Shown one piece after another: positions 35,693-45,203 of a stretch of 64,000 nt of DNA. The notes below the pieces were generated by a model. That model was not told where the DNA came from, made no database searches, and saw nothing but the letters and a program-made list of their open reading frames with translations. How positions within the stretch are numbered: position 1 is the first letter of the stretch; the number at the start of each line of letters is the position of its first letter. A program made the translations under genes and the position numbers. The stretch covers positions 2,728,001 to 2,792,000 of the forward strand of contig JADKAA010000029.1 in assembly GCA_016715465.1 (NCBI GenBank), given 5' to 3'. This DNA is from Saprospiraceae bacterium. GTDB lineage: Bacteria > Bacteroidota > Bacteroidia > Chitinophagales > Saprospiraceae.

Positions 35693-36240
35693 GCGTTTTT
35701 GGTTTTTACGTCTTCTTTTTTGATACAACCCAGGTAGCGGGCGGGTGACATTTCATACAAGCGGTATTTTCTCAGAAACAATTCCGTCGTGGTAAAATAC
35801 ATCAGGGTCTCGGACTTGAGGATGCTTACTAACCGGACCGAAGGCGTGGCTTCTGCTTCCTGCCGGGCATTGAGAGACTTCAGCATTTCATTTTTTTCAT
35901 TTTCACTGCATTCGAGGTATTGGTGACTGTATTTTTTGAAAGCCATACCATTGAGTTCTGCAACACCCCGGCTAAGCACGATGTGGTCTTCCGGCCCGTA
36001 ACAATCATTCAGCATTTGAAGGACAAAGGGCAGGGCGGAGTGGTTCCTGAACATAGCTACACTGTTTACCGGAAAAATCTTTTGTACCATATCGTCGATC
36101 ACCGCCAGTTCATCATCCGGGAGCTTAATTTTATCGAGATGCAGGGTCGCAAGGACTTCATTTTTGTCTTTGCACGACACAAGGGCATTGGCCGCGATGC
36201 TGAAAAAAATCAGGTTTTGCAGGGCTTTTCTTCTTTTCAT
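35689..36240 (-). CDS. Gluconate 2-dehydrogenase subunit 3 family protein
   Basis: A 183-residue small subunit. It begins MKRRKALQNLIFFSIAANAL and continues VSC, so it carries a twin-Arg-like motif followed by a lipobox-like Cys near residue 23. The body (AVIDDMVQKIFPVNSVAMF; FVLQMLNDCYG) fits the subunit 3 family, which partners GMC dehydrogenases at the membrane. The gene directly precedes and overlaps the GMC gene. A TatA gene lies at 7560 in this window, consistent with Tat export of this pair, though other Tat genes are not seen. Confidence 0.82.
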   Translation of the reverse strand: MKRRKALQNLIFFSIAANALVSCKDKNEVLATLHLDKIKLPDDELAVIDDMVQKIFPVNSVAMFRNHSALPFVLQMLNDCYGPEDHIVLSRGVAELNGMAFKKYSHQYLECSENEKNEMLKSLNARQEAEATPSVRLVSILKSETLMYFTTTELFLRKYRLYEMSPARYLGCIKKEDVKTKNA

Positions 36241-36271
36241 ATGGATTTAAATGGAGACAGCCATGGCGTGA

Positions 36272-37588
36272 TTAATTAAAATCGATTAAGGCAGTAAGCA
36301 CGCTGAGCTGTCCATTGTCCATACGCGTCCAAATGGGTCTGATGCGACCATTTACAGCACTGATGTCATTGTAATCTCCAAAGAAAACATCAGCTGAGGG
36401 AGCAAAAGGTGTTTCACTGATTTTGTGATTTGAAAAATGTTTGCCACCATCAGAGGACCAGGCAACATAGACATCGGTAAGTTCATCTTTGTGGTTTCTG
36501 CGGTCATAGAAAACAAAAAAAACATGGCCGGTACTTTGATCGACATCCATCGCTGAAAAAAACTGCTGTTTTCCTGCTTTGTCGTCATTGACCCTCACCG
36601 GTTTGGACCAGCTTTTTCCCTGGTCTTTGGAAGTGATGCACCACACATCGGTATCGTCCTTCCCATTTCTTTGATCTGACCAACTCACGTAAATGGTACC
36701 GCGATGATGCCCCTTGCTGTGATCGACTTTGATGACCGGCATGCCATTGCTGCGGGATATGCCCGGAATGTCGAAGGCCCATCCTCCGGGTTGGGTGGCA
36801 ATGAGCCGGTCCTCCGTCAGCCAGGTTTTTCCCTTGTCATGGGAGATGTCGAGGTAGATCTTTTCATCTACTGACCAAACGATGTAATAGGTACCATCGG
36901 TGCCCACAGCGGGTACTGCCCCTTCGGTGGTGTAGTCATCGTCGACGCAGTCACCTTCGTGCTGAGAAATGGTTATCGCTTTGGACCAGCTTTCACCCTG
37001 GTCACGGGATACTGAAAATAAAATTCTCGATTTATCATTCCAGTCTTTGCTGCCGTACTTGTCGAATTCGGTCCAGGACATGAGCAGGTCATTGGTGGCA
37101 GGATCCAGGCCAAGCCAGTGTTTGTCGTGGTCTTTGACCTGATCGGCTTCAGGAAAACTACCATCCGAAAAAAGAATACCGTCCATAGAGGATTGCACGA
37201 CGATGCGGTCTAAAAATTCTACGCTATTGTAAGGTTTTGCTTTTGGATTGGAAAGGTGGGCATAAAACATTTTTCCCGTCCCATCAATAAGGGTTACCGG
37301 ATCGCCAAATACGCCGTAAGGGCTTTTGAGCCGGGTGTTTTTCCAGGTAATTCCTCCATCGCTGGAAAAATGCACGTTGTCGATTATCGAACCGGCCAGG
37401 ATGATGTCGTTGTTGGCCGGAGAAATACAAATGGAAGGTTCACACGGTCCGGAATGGTAGCCACTGGAAGAGATGGTCACATTGGTAATGTCTGTTGGAA
37501 ATTTCATGGCTGTCTCCATGACCAGGCCCGTTTTTTTGGAACAGGAGGAGACAAACAAAAAGCAAAAAGCAAGCATTCCCGCCTTCAT
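36272..37588 (-). CDS. BNR/Asp-box repeat lipoprotein (sialidase-fold)
   Basis: A 438-residue lipoprotein from the ATG at 37588. The short signal MKAGMLAFCFLFVSSC ends at a lipobox. The body is a beta-propeller with at least five Asp boxes: SSDGGITWKN, SRDQGESWSK, SHDKGKTWLT, SKDQGKSWSK and SSDGGKHFSN. These occur in sialidases and in many other secreted propellers. I see no clear Arg triad or FRIP motif, so sialidase activity is not claimed. An upstream ATG at 37612 overlaps the M48 gene by 11 bases and would add MANDFFSW. It is 31 bases upstream of the subunit 3 gene and probably cotranscribed. Confidence 0.75.
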   Translation of the reverse strand: MKAGMLAFCFLFVSSCSKKTGLVMETAMKFPTDITNVTISSSGYHSGPCEPSICISPANNDIILAGSIIDNVHFSSDGGITWKNTRLKSPYGVFGDPVTLIDGTGKMFYAHLSNPKAKPYNSVEFLDRIVVQSSMDGILFSDGSFPEADQVKDHDKHWLGLDPATNDLLMSWTEFDKYGSKDWNDKSRILFSVSRDQGESWSKAITISQHEGDCVDDDYTTEGAVPAVGTDGTYYIVWSVDEKIYLDISHDKGKTWLTEDRLIATQPGGWAFDIPGISRSNGMPVIKVDHSKGHHRGTIYVSWSDQRNGKDDTDVWCITSKDQGKSWSKPVRVNDDKAGKQQFFSAMDVDQSTGHVFFVFYDRRNHKDELTDVYVAWSSDGGKHFSNHKISETPFAPSADVFFGDYNDISAVNGRIRPIWTRMDNGQLSVLTALIDFN

Positions 37589-37601
37589 CCATGAAAAAAA
37601 A

Positions 37602-38447
37602 TCATTGGCCATTTTTGTATTTTTTTATGGCGTCTTCTATTTTTTTTCTCCGGTTTTCAGGACTGGGGTGGGTGCTTTGAAATTCGGGAACCTTTTGTCC
37701 GCCGGAGGCAGATTCCAGAATGTCCATGACCCCAATGAGTGCTTCGGGCTTATAACCGGCTTCCACCATTAACCTTACGCCAAAATCATCTGACTCCAGT
37801 TCCTGGTCGCGGCCATATTTCATGCTGGTATATTGACCCACCATATTGGCCACCTGGGTAAGAGAATGGTCGCCGCCAGTACCAATCAGTACACTTTGGA
37901 TCAGGCCCTGGATGAAGCCCTGGTTGGCACTTCTCTCAGCACCATGACGGTGTATGACGTGTCCGATCTCATGCCCCATTACTCCCGCCAGCTGGTCTTC
38001 GTTTTCCAGTCTGCTCAGTAAGGCTGCGGTGATAAAACACTGTCCTCCGGGAAGTGCAAAGGCATTTACCACCTCATTGTCTGCCAGTAAATGGAAATCA
38101 TAGGGATAACCTGTTTTTGCCGCAATGGTGGAGTTGACCAGTTTTTGACCCACTTTATCAACATATTGCTGTGCCCGCTGATCAGGGTGAAGGCCACCGT
38201 ATTGCTGCGCCATCTGCGGTGCGGCTTGTAAGCCAAGTTGAATTTCTTCTTCGGTATTCCATTGCACCCGTTGTTCTTCGCCGGTGATGGCATTGGTCTG
38301 GGTGTTGGTAAAATAGTTGAAGGCCTGAAAAGCCGCCATACCGAGTCCCAGAATGAGGAACAGTTTAAACCGACCGGTACCCATGCCCCTGCCTTGTCTG
38401 TTGTAAGGATCACCAGTGCCTCCGTAATATGTTCTGTAGTCCGACAT
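37602..38447 (-). CDS. M48-family zinc metallopeptidase
   Basis: A 281-residue membrane-associated peptidase from the ATG at 38447 (MSDYRTYYGGTGD). A hydrophobic segment FKLFLILGLGMAAFQAFNYF near residues 24-43 anchors it. The zinc motif is GHEIGHVIHRHGAERS near 160, and the third ligand is Glu in ELESDDFGVRLM near 220. The tail ENRRKKIEDAIKKYKNGQ is typical of the YfgC/Oma1-like group. The frame is open further upstream but overlaps the next gene and lacks family sequence, so the shorter start was chosen. Confidence 0.88.
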   Translation of the reverse strand: MSDYRTYYGGTGDPYNRQGRGMGTGRFKLFLILGLGMAAFQAFNYFTNTQTNAITGEEQRVQWNTEEEIQLGLQAAPQMAQQYGGLHPDQRAQQYVDKVGQKLVNSTIAAKTGYPYDFHLLADNEVVNAFALPGGQCFITAALLSRLENEDQLAGVMGHEIGHVIHRHGAERSANQGFIQGLIQSVLIGTGGDHSLTQVANMVGQYTSMKYGRDQELESDDFGVRLMVEAGYKPEALIGVMDILESASGGQKVPEFQSTHPSPENRRKKIEDAIKKYKNGQ

Positions 38448-38461
38448 TTTTATTAAATTTT

Positions 38462-38743
38462 TTACATGAAAATTTCTGAGCCGATTCCGATCAGGGTAAG
38501 CACAAAGGCCAGCCTGACTGAATAATCCAGGTCTGGTATTTTTTTTACAAAATAACAATAGATAAAGACTGGAATCGAGGAAAGGGCAAGCAGGACAATG
38601 ACGACAATTATGGCCAGTCCCAGGCTCATCAGATATCCGGAGAAGGTGATGGCAGAACCTGCTCCGACCACCAGAAAATACATCATGGTTAAACACATGA
38701 AACCTATCATGCCCCAACTGCTTTTATCCATTCTAAAATCCAT
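38462..38743 (-). CDS. Small membrane protein, unknown
   Basis: A 93-residue protein with three hydrophobic segments (about residues 11-38, 40-66 and 73-91; LGLAIIVVIVLLALSSIPVF). It lies 14 bases before the M48 peptidase gene on the same strand, so it may be cotranscribed. I do not recognise a family. The frame has codon use like its neighbours and a plausible ATG. Confidence 0.55.
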   Translation of the reverse strand: MDFRMDKSSWGMIGFMCLTMMYFLVVGAGSAITFSGYLMSLGLAIIVVIVLLALSSIPVFIYCYFVKKIPDLDYSVRLAFVLTLIGIGSEIFM

Positions 38744-38767
38744 GGTATTTGTTTTGATTTTGGTTGA

Positions 38768-39988
38768 TTAATGTGGTGAAGTGGCTGCATTTTTCCTGGT
38801 AATGAAATACAAAATGCTAAAGGCCACAATTAAAAGTGCAGGAAACCAGGCGATGTTGTCCAGGGTTGCCTGACCTGCGGAGAGTTCGGCTGCATCCCCT
38901 GTGAGACCTCTGGCGAAGGCACTGGCCCTTTCGGTGTCCAACCATTTGCCAATGATGGGCTGACAGATAGACAGACCCACCATACCCACACCGCCGATTA
39001 GAGACATACCCAATGCACCGGTTTTGGGCAGATACACCGCAACGAAGGAAATCATATTTGGCCAGAAATAACACACTCCAATGGCAAACAAGATGGCAGC
39101 GAGGTAAACGGTTCCTCCGGTAGCTGTGCTCATCAGGTAGATGCCAGCCAGTGAAATGATGGCAGATGCCAGCAAAACACCCGGTATGTTTAGCCGGTGG
39201 ATGATGGGGCCAGCAAAATAGCGACCAATGGCCATCAGGCCTGTGACCAAAAAGAGGATGACCAGGGGTTGTGCGCCGGAATTGCCCAGGATGCGCTCAA
39301 CCCATGATTGGGTTCCGAGTTCTGTGGTTGCCGTGAGTACCATGCAGGCAAGCATGAAAAAATAGAGGGGGGAGCTAAAAATGGCCTTAAGGTTGGTAGC
39401 GGTCGAAGCCTTGTCCATTTCATTGTTGGTCTGTGGAAAGGTTTGACCATAAAAGAGGTAGGCATAAACCAGCATGGGTACATACATGAAGGCCAGTTTC
39501 ATCTGCCATGAACCTCCAATGTTGGCGATGAACAGTGCCACCAATGCCCCAATGGCGAGTCCGCCGGGAAACCATACGTGAAACTTGTTGAGCATGGTCG
39601 CCTTATTATCTTCATACATGTCTGCACTCATGGGATTGTATGCCGCTTCTACCATGCCATTGCCAAAGCTTATGAAGAAGGTAGAAAAAAACAAAGGCAG
39701 AAAACTTCCAGAAATGATGGAAAAGGTAATGCCCAGAAAGTGACAGGCCAGGGCGATCCAGCCCAGTTTTTTAGGTCCCAGGGAATTGTACAGTGGTCCG
39801 CCGATGAGGGTGGCGATGGGAAAACCAAAGGCACCCATAAATTGAATCCAACCCAATTGGGTATCGGTGAGGTTAAAGTCTTTGGCCAGGTCATTCATGA
39901 TACCTGCCCTGATGGCAAAAGCAAAGGCTGTGGTAATGAGGGCAAAACAGCTCGCGATAAAAAGTCTTTGTTTATTTACACCATTCAT
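38768..39988 (-). CDS. Major facilitator superfamily transporter
   Basis: A 406-residue protein with about 12 hydrophobic helices. The N-terminal half has AGIMNDLAKDFNLTDTQLGW, then GAFGFPIATLIGGPLYNSLG, the loop 2-3 region of MFS proteins. The second half repeats the pattern (LFLVTGLMAIGRYFAGPIIH). The substrate is not evident; close relatives are often labelled sugar or nucleoside permeases. It is monocistronic or first in the minus-strand group ending at 34004. The 266 bases upstream hold nothing I recognise. Confidence 0.85.
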   Translation of the reverse strand: MNGVNKQRLFIASCFALITTAFAFAIRAGIMNDLAKDFNLTDTQLGWIQFMGAFGFPIATLIGGPLYNSLGPKKLGWIALACHFLGITFSIISGSFLPLFFSTFFISFGNGMVEAAYNPMSADMYEDNKATMLNKFHVWFPGGLAIGALVALFIANIGGSWQMKLAFMYVPMLVYAYLFYGQTFPQTNNEMDKASTATNLKAIFSSPLYFFMLACMVLTATTELGTQSWVERILGNSGAQPLVILFLVTGLMAIGRYFAGPIIHRLNIPGVLLASAIISLAGIYLMSTATGGTVYLAAILFAIGVCYFWPNMISFVAVYLPKTGALGMSLIGGVGMVGLSICQPIIGKWLDTERASAFARGLTGDAAELSAGQATLDNIAWFPALLIVAFSILYFITRKNAATSPH

Positions 39989-40254
39989 AATTTTGGTTGG
40001 TTTTTTCTGATTTATTGTTAGATTGTAAGCATATTTCCATTCAAAAATAAAATTTTATATCCACAATGTGAATTTATTTTTCTGCCCGATATCCAGGGTA
40101 AAAGTACCCGTTAACCCGTATGAACCCGGGTGCGAGTTTTTGTCCGGATACTTCCGGAATAATCAAATGGGTGAATCGACCCCAGACAACCGCATGAATT
40201 AATTGGCAGCCATGTTGTCCCCGACAAGATAAAACTTAATAATAGTCTTAAATA

Positions 40255-40779
40255 TTAATTGGTTTGATTGAGGTTTGCATCGGCATAAAAACCGGTTTGC
40301 GAGTCGGTGAGCATCTTGGTGATGAAGGCAATCTGACCTGTATGGTAGGAAAAATGTTCAATCACATGAATGACAATGGATATGCCCGACTCTTCATAAC
40401 ATTGAACCGGATGTACGTCCAGCAAACTTTGTTCCGACAGTTCGTCGAAGCATTGGTTTAATTTTTCTTTCAGTGCGAGCAGTCTCGATTTTAATTCCGG
40501 TACAGGGAGTATAGCTGTTGTATTGAATTCACTTTCCCTGTCTCTGGCATCCGGCAGCGTGCCAAGGGTTGATAAAATCCACTGAGAGGCATTGCCTTCG
40601 AGGTGTAGAATGAGGTGGCCGATGGAATTGGAATTTTCATTGTATTTGGCCCACACCTGATTTTCATCCAGCATGTCCAGGCATTTTAAGATGCGGGGAA
40701 TGCTCTCGTCGCCAATTCTTATTTTTCCCTGAGTTACGACGATGTCGCGCCAGGAGGGTAAAAGGATCATGTCATTCAT
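40255..40779 (-). CDS. DinB/YfiT-like protein (DUF1572-type)
   Basis: A 174-residue protein from the ATG at 40779 (MNDMILLPSWRD). The body is helical, with NSIGHLILHLEGNASQWILS near residues 48-67 and HVIEHFSYHTGQIAFITKML near 139-158. These two His-bearing blocks are the metal-binding signature of DinB-type four-helix proteins. Such proteins are thiol- or small-molecule-linked enzymes or of unknown role. The frame is open 25 codons further upstream, but that part lacks family features. It is divergent from the 3-hydroxyacyl-CoA dehydrogenase gene. Confidence 0.75.
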   Translation of the reverse strand: MNDMILLPSWRDIVVTQGKIRIGDESIPRILKCLDMLDENQVWAKYNENSNSIGHLILHLEGNASQWILSTLGTLPDARDRESEFNTTAILPVPELKSRLLALKEKLNQCFDELSEQSLLDVHPVQCYEESGISIVIHVIEHFSYHTGQIAFITKMLTDSQTGFYADANLNQTN

Positions 40780-40861
40780 TTTTACAGTGTGGTAACAGAC
40801 GTATGGGCATATTGGCAAAATTAAGCCGTTACTACACCAAACGGCACACCACAAATCGTTA

Positions 40862-40869
40862 TCTTAGCC
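40862..40869 (+). promoter_or_regulatory. Possible -7 element (TATCTTAG) for the dehydrogenase gene
   Basis: TATCTTAG is one or two bases off the TAnnTTTG consensus and lies 17 bases before the ATG at 40887. Its position matches other genes here. No -33 element is clear. Confidence 0.35.
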
Positions 40870-40886
40870 CAAAATTAATAAATTAA

Positions 40887-42032
40887 ATGATTTCAAAAAT
40901 CGGGGTCGTTGGTGCAGGTGCCATGGGTAGTGGCATAGCGCAGGTTGCAGCCACTGCCGGCTGTGATGTGGTGCTTACAGACATCAATGAAGAAGTCCTT
41001 CAAATTGCGAAAAACAAACTGAGCATACAACTGGGCAAACTCCTGGAAAAGGGTAAGCTCGATGCACTGCAGCTCAACGCCATCTTTGGAAGGATACATT
41101 TTGCACCCGCCTATTCTGCCCTGGCAGATTGTGAATTGGTCATCGAAGCCGTAGTGGAAGACATTCACATTAAGCATAAAATTTTTAATGAATTGGAGGC
41201 CATTATGCCGACAGATGCCATCATCGCCTCCAATACTTCGTCTCTTTCCATCACTGAAATGGCGGGTAAGCTCAAGAATCCACGTCGGTTTGCCGGCATC
41301 CATTTTTTTAATCCGGCACCATTGATGAAGCTGGTGGAAGTAGTGTCGGCTATCCAGACCGATGCCAACGTGATCGATAACATAGTGGATACCCTGTTTT
41401 CCTGGGAAAAGATCGTGGTAAAAGCCAAGGATAGTCCCGGCTTTATTGTGAATAAAGTCGCCCGGCCCTATTATGGGGAAGCCATTCGCATTTTAGAAGA
41501 AGGCATAGCCAGCATGGTGGAAATCGACCATGCCATGACCCGGCAAGGATTTAAGATGGGACCTTTTGCTTTGATGGATTTTATAGGCCTGGATGTCAAC
41601 CTGGCGGTCACCACTTCGGTGTGGCAGTCCTTTTTTTATGATGCGAGATACAAACCTTCTTTCACGCAGAAAAAACTGGTAGAAGCGGGCTATCTTGGCA
41701 AGAAGACTGGCAGAGGTTTTTATGACCATTCAATGTCGTTGCCGGCCTTTGAACCCGAAGAAGATAGCACCCTATACGATTATGTGTTTAAAAGGATCAT
41801 CTCGATGCTGATCAATGAAGCCACAGATACCGTGCAGGTGGGCATTTGCTCTGAAGAGGATGTCGAATTGGCCATGCTTTATGGTACCAACTATCCCAAA
41901 GGTCTGTTGGCCTGGGCAGATGAATTGGGTTACGAAGAAATCATTTATACCCTGGACAACCTATACGACAGGTATCACGAAGACAGGTACAGGGTGTCGC
42001 CTTACCTGCGGGACAGGGTTTCATTACTTTGA
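40887..42032 (+). CDS. 3-hydroxyacyl-CoA dehydrogenase (PaaH-like)
   Basis: A 381-residue NAD-dependent enzyme that oxidises 3-hydroxyacyl-CoA in fatty acid or phenylacetate breakdown. The NAD motif is GVVGAGAMGSGIAQVAATAG at residues 6-25. The catalytic region shows SNTSSLSITEMAG near 113 and FAGIHFFNPAPLMKLVEV near 133, with the active His. SPGFIVNKVARPYYGEAI follows near 187. There are two C-terminal helical 3HCDH domains, the second starting near residue 300. The gene is followed one base later by a PaaI-type thioesterase, which supports a CoA-ester degradation role. No other paa genes are seen. Confidence 0.88.
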   Translation: MISKIGVVGAGAMGSGIAQVAATAGCDVVLTDINEEVLQIAKNKLSIQLGKLLEKGKLDALQLNAIFGRIHFAPAYSALADCELVIEAVVEDIHIKHKIFNELEAIMPTDAIIASNTSSLSITEMAGKLKNPRRFAGIHFFNPAPLMKLVEVVSAIQTDANVIDNIVDTLFSWEKIVVKAKDSPGFIVNKVARPYYGEAIRILEEGIASMVEIDHAMTRQGFKMGPFALMDFIGLDVNLAVTTSVWQSFFYDARYKPSFTQKKLVEAGYLGKKTGRGFYDHSMSLPAFEPEEDSTLYDYVFKRIISMLINEATDTVQVGICSEEDVELAMLYGTNYPKGLLAWADELGYEEIIYTLDNLYDRYHEDRYRVSPYLRDRVSLL

Positions 42033-42033
42033 C

Positions 42034-42444
42034 ATGGACGCAGGAGAAATCATCAAAAATAAAATGTACGACCATGATGCTTTCAGCCAATGGCTGGGCA
42101 TAAAGATCCTTTCTTTCGGTACGGGCAGCTGCCTGATAGAGATGGTGGTAAGAGGAGAAATGACCAATGGCTTTGGTATTGCCCATGGCGGCATCAGTTA
42201 TGCATTTGCGGACAGTGCCCTGGCTTTTGCCAGCAATTCACATGGCTTTCAGGCGGTTTCCATTGAGACCTCCATTTCGCACCTCAAGGCCATTCAGGTT
42301 GGAGATTGTCTTCAGGCACAGGCCACTGAAAAGGCCAGGACAAGAAAGACAGCTCTGTATGAAGTAGAAGTTAAAAATCAGGAAGGCACATTGGTCGCCC
42401 TGTTTAAAGGCACCGTTTTTATAAAAGATAAACAATGGGTATGA
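42034..42444 (+). CDS. paaI: PaaI-like hotdog-fold thioesterase
   Basis: A 136-residue protein that hydrolyses acyl-CoA thioesters. The hotdog-fold motif is GFGIAHGGISYAFADSALAF near residues 48-67, with the HGG active segment. A second block is SIETSISHLKAIQVGDCL. I chose the ATG at 42034, one base after the dehydrogenase stop, because it gives the usual length; the frame is open further upstream only as a shadow of that gene. It overlaps the start of manC by ten bases. It may be a stand-alone relative of the phenylacetate pathway enzyme. Confidence 0.85.
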   Translation: MDAGEIIKNKMYDHDAFSQWLGIKILSFGTGSCLIEMVVRGEMTNGFGIAHGGISYAFADSALAFASNSHGFQAVSIETSISHLKAIQVGDCLQAQATEKARTRKTALYEVEVKNQEGTLVALFKGTVFIKDKQWV

Positions 42445-43517
42445 AGAAATCAAACAGGTATATGGTTATTATGGCAGGGGGTGTTGGATCGAGGTTCTGG
42501 CCTTCCAGTACAACCCAAAAGCCCAAACAATTTTTAGACATCCTGGGCATTGGGAAATCGCTGTTGCGCATGACGTATGAAAGGTGTCTGCCCTTTATAC
42601 CCGCTGAAAACATCATCGTAGTTACCAATGCCGCATACCAGCATTTGGTGAAAAACGAGATACCGGAAATGGAAGACAATCAGATCCTGTGTGAGCCCAG
42701 TCGCAATAATACAGCACCATGTCTGGCATATGCGGCCTTACGGCTGAAAGCGGTGAATGGAGATGCCGTTTTTGGTGTCCTGCCTTCTGATCATGTCATT
42801 TTGAAAGAAGACATCTTTATTCAGTCCATGACCGCTGCCTTTGATTTTGCAGAAAATAATGAGGCCATTTTGACCCTTGGCATCACGCCCACCAGACCCG
42901 ATACCGGCTATGGATACATTCACATGGCCGAACAAAGTCAGTCTGTTTCCAAGGTCATTTCTTTTGTGGAAAAGCCGGACAAAGAAACGGCAACGCGATA
43001 TGTGGACTCAAAATCCTATTTGTGGAATGCAGGCATTTTCATTTGGAGTGTAAAGACGTTGTTAAGTGCATTCCAAAAATATGAGCCGGATATGATCCAA
43101 TTGTTAGATGCAGGTCCCGGCATTTACAACACCCATGGCGAACAGGATTTCATCAACAAAATGTATCCTTTAACCAAGAACATTTCCATAGATTTTGCCA
43201 TCCTGGAAAAAGCAGACAATGTGTATTCATTGCCCGCAGACATGGGCTGGAGCGATCTGGGTACCTGGAACAGTCTTTTCGAATACCTGCCAAAAAATGA
43301 AGATGGAAACGTTGTGCATGGTCAAGGCCAACACGAACTGGATGACGTAGAAGATTGCATCATCCGCACTGCTTCCGGAAAAGATTTGCTCATTCGCGGC
43401 CTCAAAAACTTCATCGTCATCGATGAAGCCGACGCTTTGCTGATTTGGCCGATGGCCGAAGAACAGGACATTAAAAATGGCGTGATCGCGCTGCAACAGG
43501 GACAACAAAAACCCTGA
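42435..43517 (+). CDS. manC: Mannose-1-phosphate guanylyltransferase
   Basis: A 360-residue enzyme that makes GDP-mannose from mannose 1-phosphate and GTP for polysaccharide and glycan synthesis. The nucleotidyltransferase signature MAGGVGSRFWPSSTTQKPKQ lies near residues 13-32. CEPSRNNTAPCLAYAALRLK near 77-96 and FVEKPDKETA near 178 are family blocks. The phosphomannose isomerase extension of the long two-domain form is absent, as in many Bacteroidota. The start overlaps paaI by ten bases. Confidence 0.93.
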   Translation: MGMKKSNRYMVIMAGGVGSRFWPSSTTQKPKQFLDILGIGKSLLRMTYERCLPFIPAENIIVVTNAAYQHLVKNEIPEMEDNQILCEPSRNNTAPCLAYAALRLKAVNGDAVFGVLPSDHVILKEDIFIQSMTAAFDFAENNEAILTLGITPTRPDTGYGYIHMAEQSQSVSKVISFVEKPDKETATRYVDSKSYLWNAGIFIWSVKTLLSAFQKYEPDMIQLLDAGPGIYNTHGEQDFINKMYPLTKNISIDFAILEKADNVYSLPADMGWSDLGTWNSLFEYLPKNEDGNVVHGQGQHELDDVEDCIIRTASGKDLLIRGLKNFIVIDEADALLIWPMAEEQDIKNGVIALQQGQQKP

Positions 43518-43593
43518 ATCCCGGTTTCTCGCCCATTGATTTTTGTAAGCACACAAACTGAATAGAGAAAACCAAACAAATAAAATACAAGTT

Positions 43594-45081
43594 ATGGGCA
43601 TGTACCTGCTTGGTCTGGACATTGGAAGTTCTTCCATCAAAGCTGCCCTCGTAGGCAGTGAGGATGGGAAATGTTATGCCATGTGTAAATTCCCGGAATC
43701 GGAAATGCACATCTCAAGTCCCATGCCTTTGTGGGCAGAACAGGATGCGGAACATTGGTGGCAAAACACCATCGAGGCCATAAGGGCCGTTTTGCTGAAA
43801 GCATCGGTAAGTCCGTCAGACATTATTGCCATTGGCATTGCATATCAAATGCATGGCCTTGTGGCAGTTGACAATGCCGGAAAGCCAGTCAGGCCAGCCA
43901 TCATTTGGTGTGACAGCCGGGCCATCCCTGAGGGACATTATTTGACAAGCCGGCTAACATCCACGTATATTGAAAACAACCTTTACAACCGGCCTGGCAA
44001 TTTTACCGCATCCAAACTGTATTGGATGAAAGTGCATGAGCAGTCCCTTTATGACAAAGTAAACAAGATCATGTTGCCGGGAGACTATATTGCTTACCGG
44101 TTAAGTGGAAAAATAACCACCACCATTACCGGCTTATCGGAGGCTGTACTCTGGGACTTTCCACAGCATCAACCAGCACATACCGTTTTTGAGGCGGGGC
44201 AGATGGATGCCAATCTGATACCAGTACACGGCTCCAGTTTTGACACCCAGTGTACCACCAATGAAAGCACTGCCGCTCTTTTGGGCATTGCTGTGGGCAC
44301 GCCCATAAGTTACAGAGCCGGAGATCAGCCCAACAATGCCTTTGCGCTGGGCGTATTGCAGGAAGGTCAGGCTGCGGCGACAGCGGGTACATCGGGAGTG
44401 GTCTATGCGGTAAGCAATACACTTCGTTTTGATGAAGCAGGAAGGGTAAATACCTTTGCCCATGTAAATCACAGCAGGTTGCATCCTAAGTTGGGTACCT
44501 TATTATGCATCAATGGAACAGGCATACTGTACCGGTGGATAAAACAGAACCTTTTTTTCGATAAGACCTATGATGAACTGGAGCAACTGGCTGCCACGGT
44601 TAAAGCAGGCAGTGATGGACTGATCCTTCATCCTTTTGGCAATGGCGCCGAACGCATGTTGAATAATGAAAATACCGGGGCATCCCTCTTGCATCTGGAT
44701 TTCAACAGGCATAATAAAAACCATGTGCTCCGGGCGGCGTTGGAGGGAATTGCATTTTCTTTTGTTTACGGCATTGAAATTTTGAAAAAACTGGGCATCC
44801 AGATTGACCATCTTCGTGTGGGAGATGACAATCTGTTTCAATCCAGGATATTTGCAGAAACCATCGCGTCACTGGCCAGGGTGGAAATAGTCATTTGCAA
44901 AACATCAGGGGCTGAAGGAGCAGCGAGGGGGGCCGGTATAGGCTTAAAAGGAGGTTTATTGCATATAAATGAAAGCCATTTGGTAAGTCCCGCCGTCGTC
45001 ATTAAACCAGAGGAACCCTCACCTGCATTGATTACCGCCTACGAAAAGTGGAAAGTTAGCTTGCCGGCAGGAGGAGCATAG
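43594..45081 (+). CDS. xylB: Xylulokinase
   Basis: A 495-residue FGGY-family kinase that phosphorylates D-xylulose to xylulose 5-phosphate. The N-terminal phosphate loop is LGLDIGSSSIKAALV. AIGIAYQMHGLVAVD, then PAIIWCDSRA near residue 105, hold substrate residues. The C-terminal FGGY region includes GAEGAARGAGIGLKGGLL near 438-455. The xylose isomerase gene follows 122 bases later in the same direction, supporting assignment to xylose use. Confidence 0.92.
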   Translation: MGMYLLGLDIGSSSIKAALVGSEDGKCYAMCKFPESEMHISSPMPLWAEQDAEHWWQNTIEAIRAVLLKASVSPSDIIAIGIAYQMHGLVAVDNAGKPVRPAIIWCDSRAIPEGHYLTSRLTSTYIENNLYNRPGNFTASKLYWMKVHEQSLYDKVNKIMLPGDYIAYRLSGKITTTITGLSEAVLWDFPQHQPAHTVFEAGQMDANLIPVHGSSFDTQCTTNESTAALLGIAVGTPISYRAGDQPNNAFALGVLQEGQAAATAGTSGVVYAVSNTLRFDEAGRVNTFAHVNHSRLHPKLGTLLCINGTGILYRWIKQNLFFDKTYDELEQLAATVKAGSDGLILHPFGNGAERMLNNENTGASLLHLDFNRHNKNHVLRAALEGIAFSFVYGIEILKKLGIQIDHLRVGDDNLFQSRIFAETIASLARVEIVICKTSGAEGAARGAGIGLKGGLLHINESHLVSPAVVIKPEEPSPALITAYEKWKVSLPAGGA

Positions 45082-45203
45082 ACAAGGGATTAAAAATCAA
45101 GACACCACTTGTTTTACTTAGCCACGACAGTCCAGATAATTGGAAGGCATCTAGAAAGAACTTTTGATTATTTTTACAGGGACATAAGCTCACCTCAATC
45201 ATC

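Noticed and set aside
36272..37588. Annotating the BNR protein as a sialidase
   Set aside because: Asp boxes alone are shared by many propellers, and the catalytic Arg triad could not be identified.
38448..38717. Upstream extension of the M48 peptidase
   Set aside because: It lies over the small membrane protein gene in another frame and contains no membrane or family sequence.
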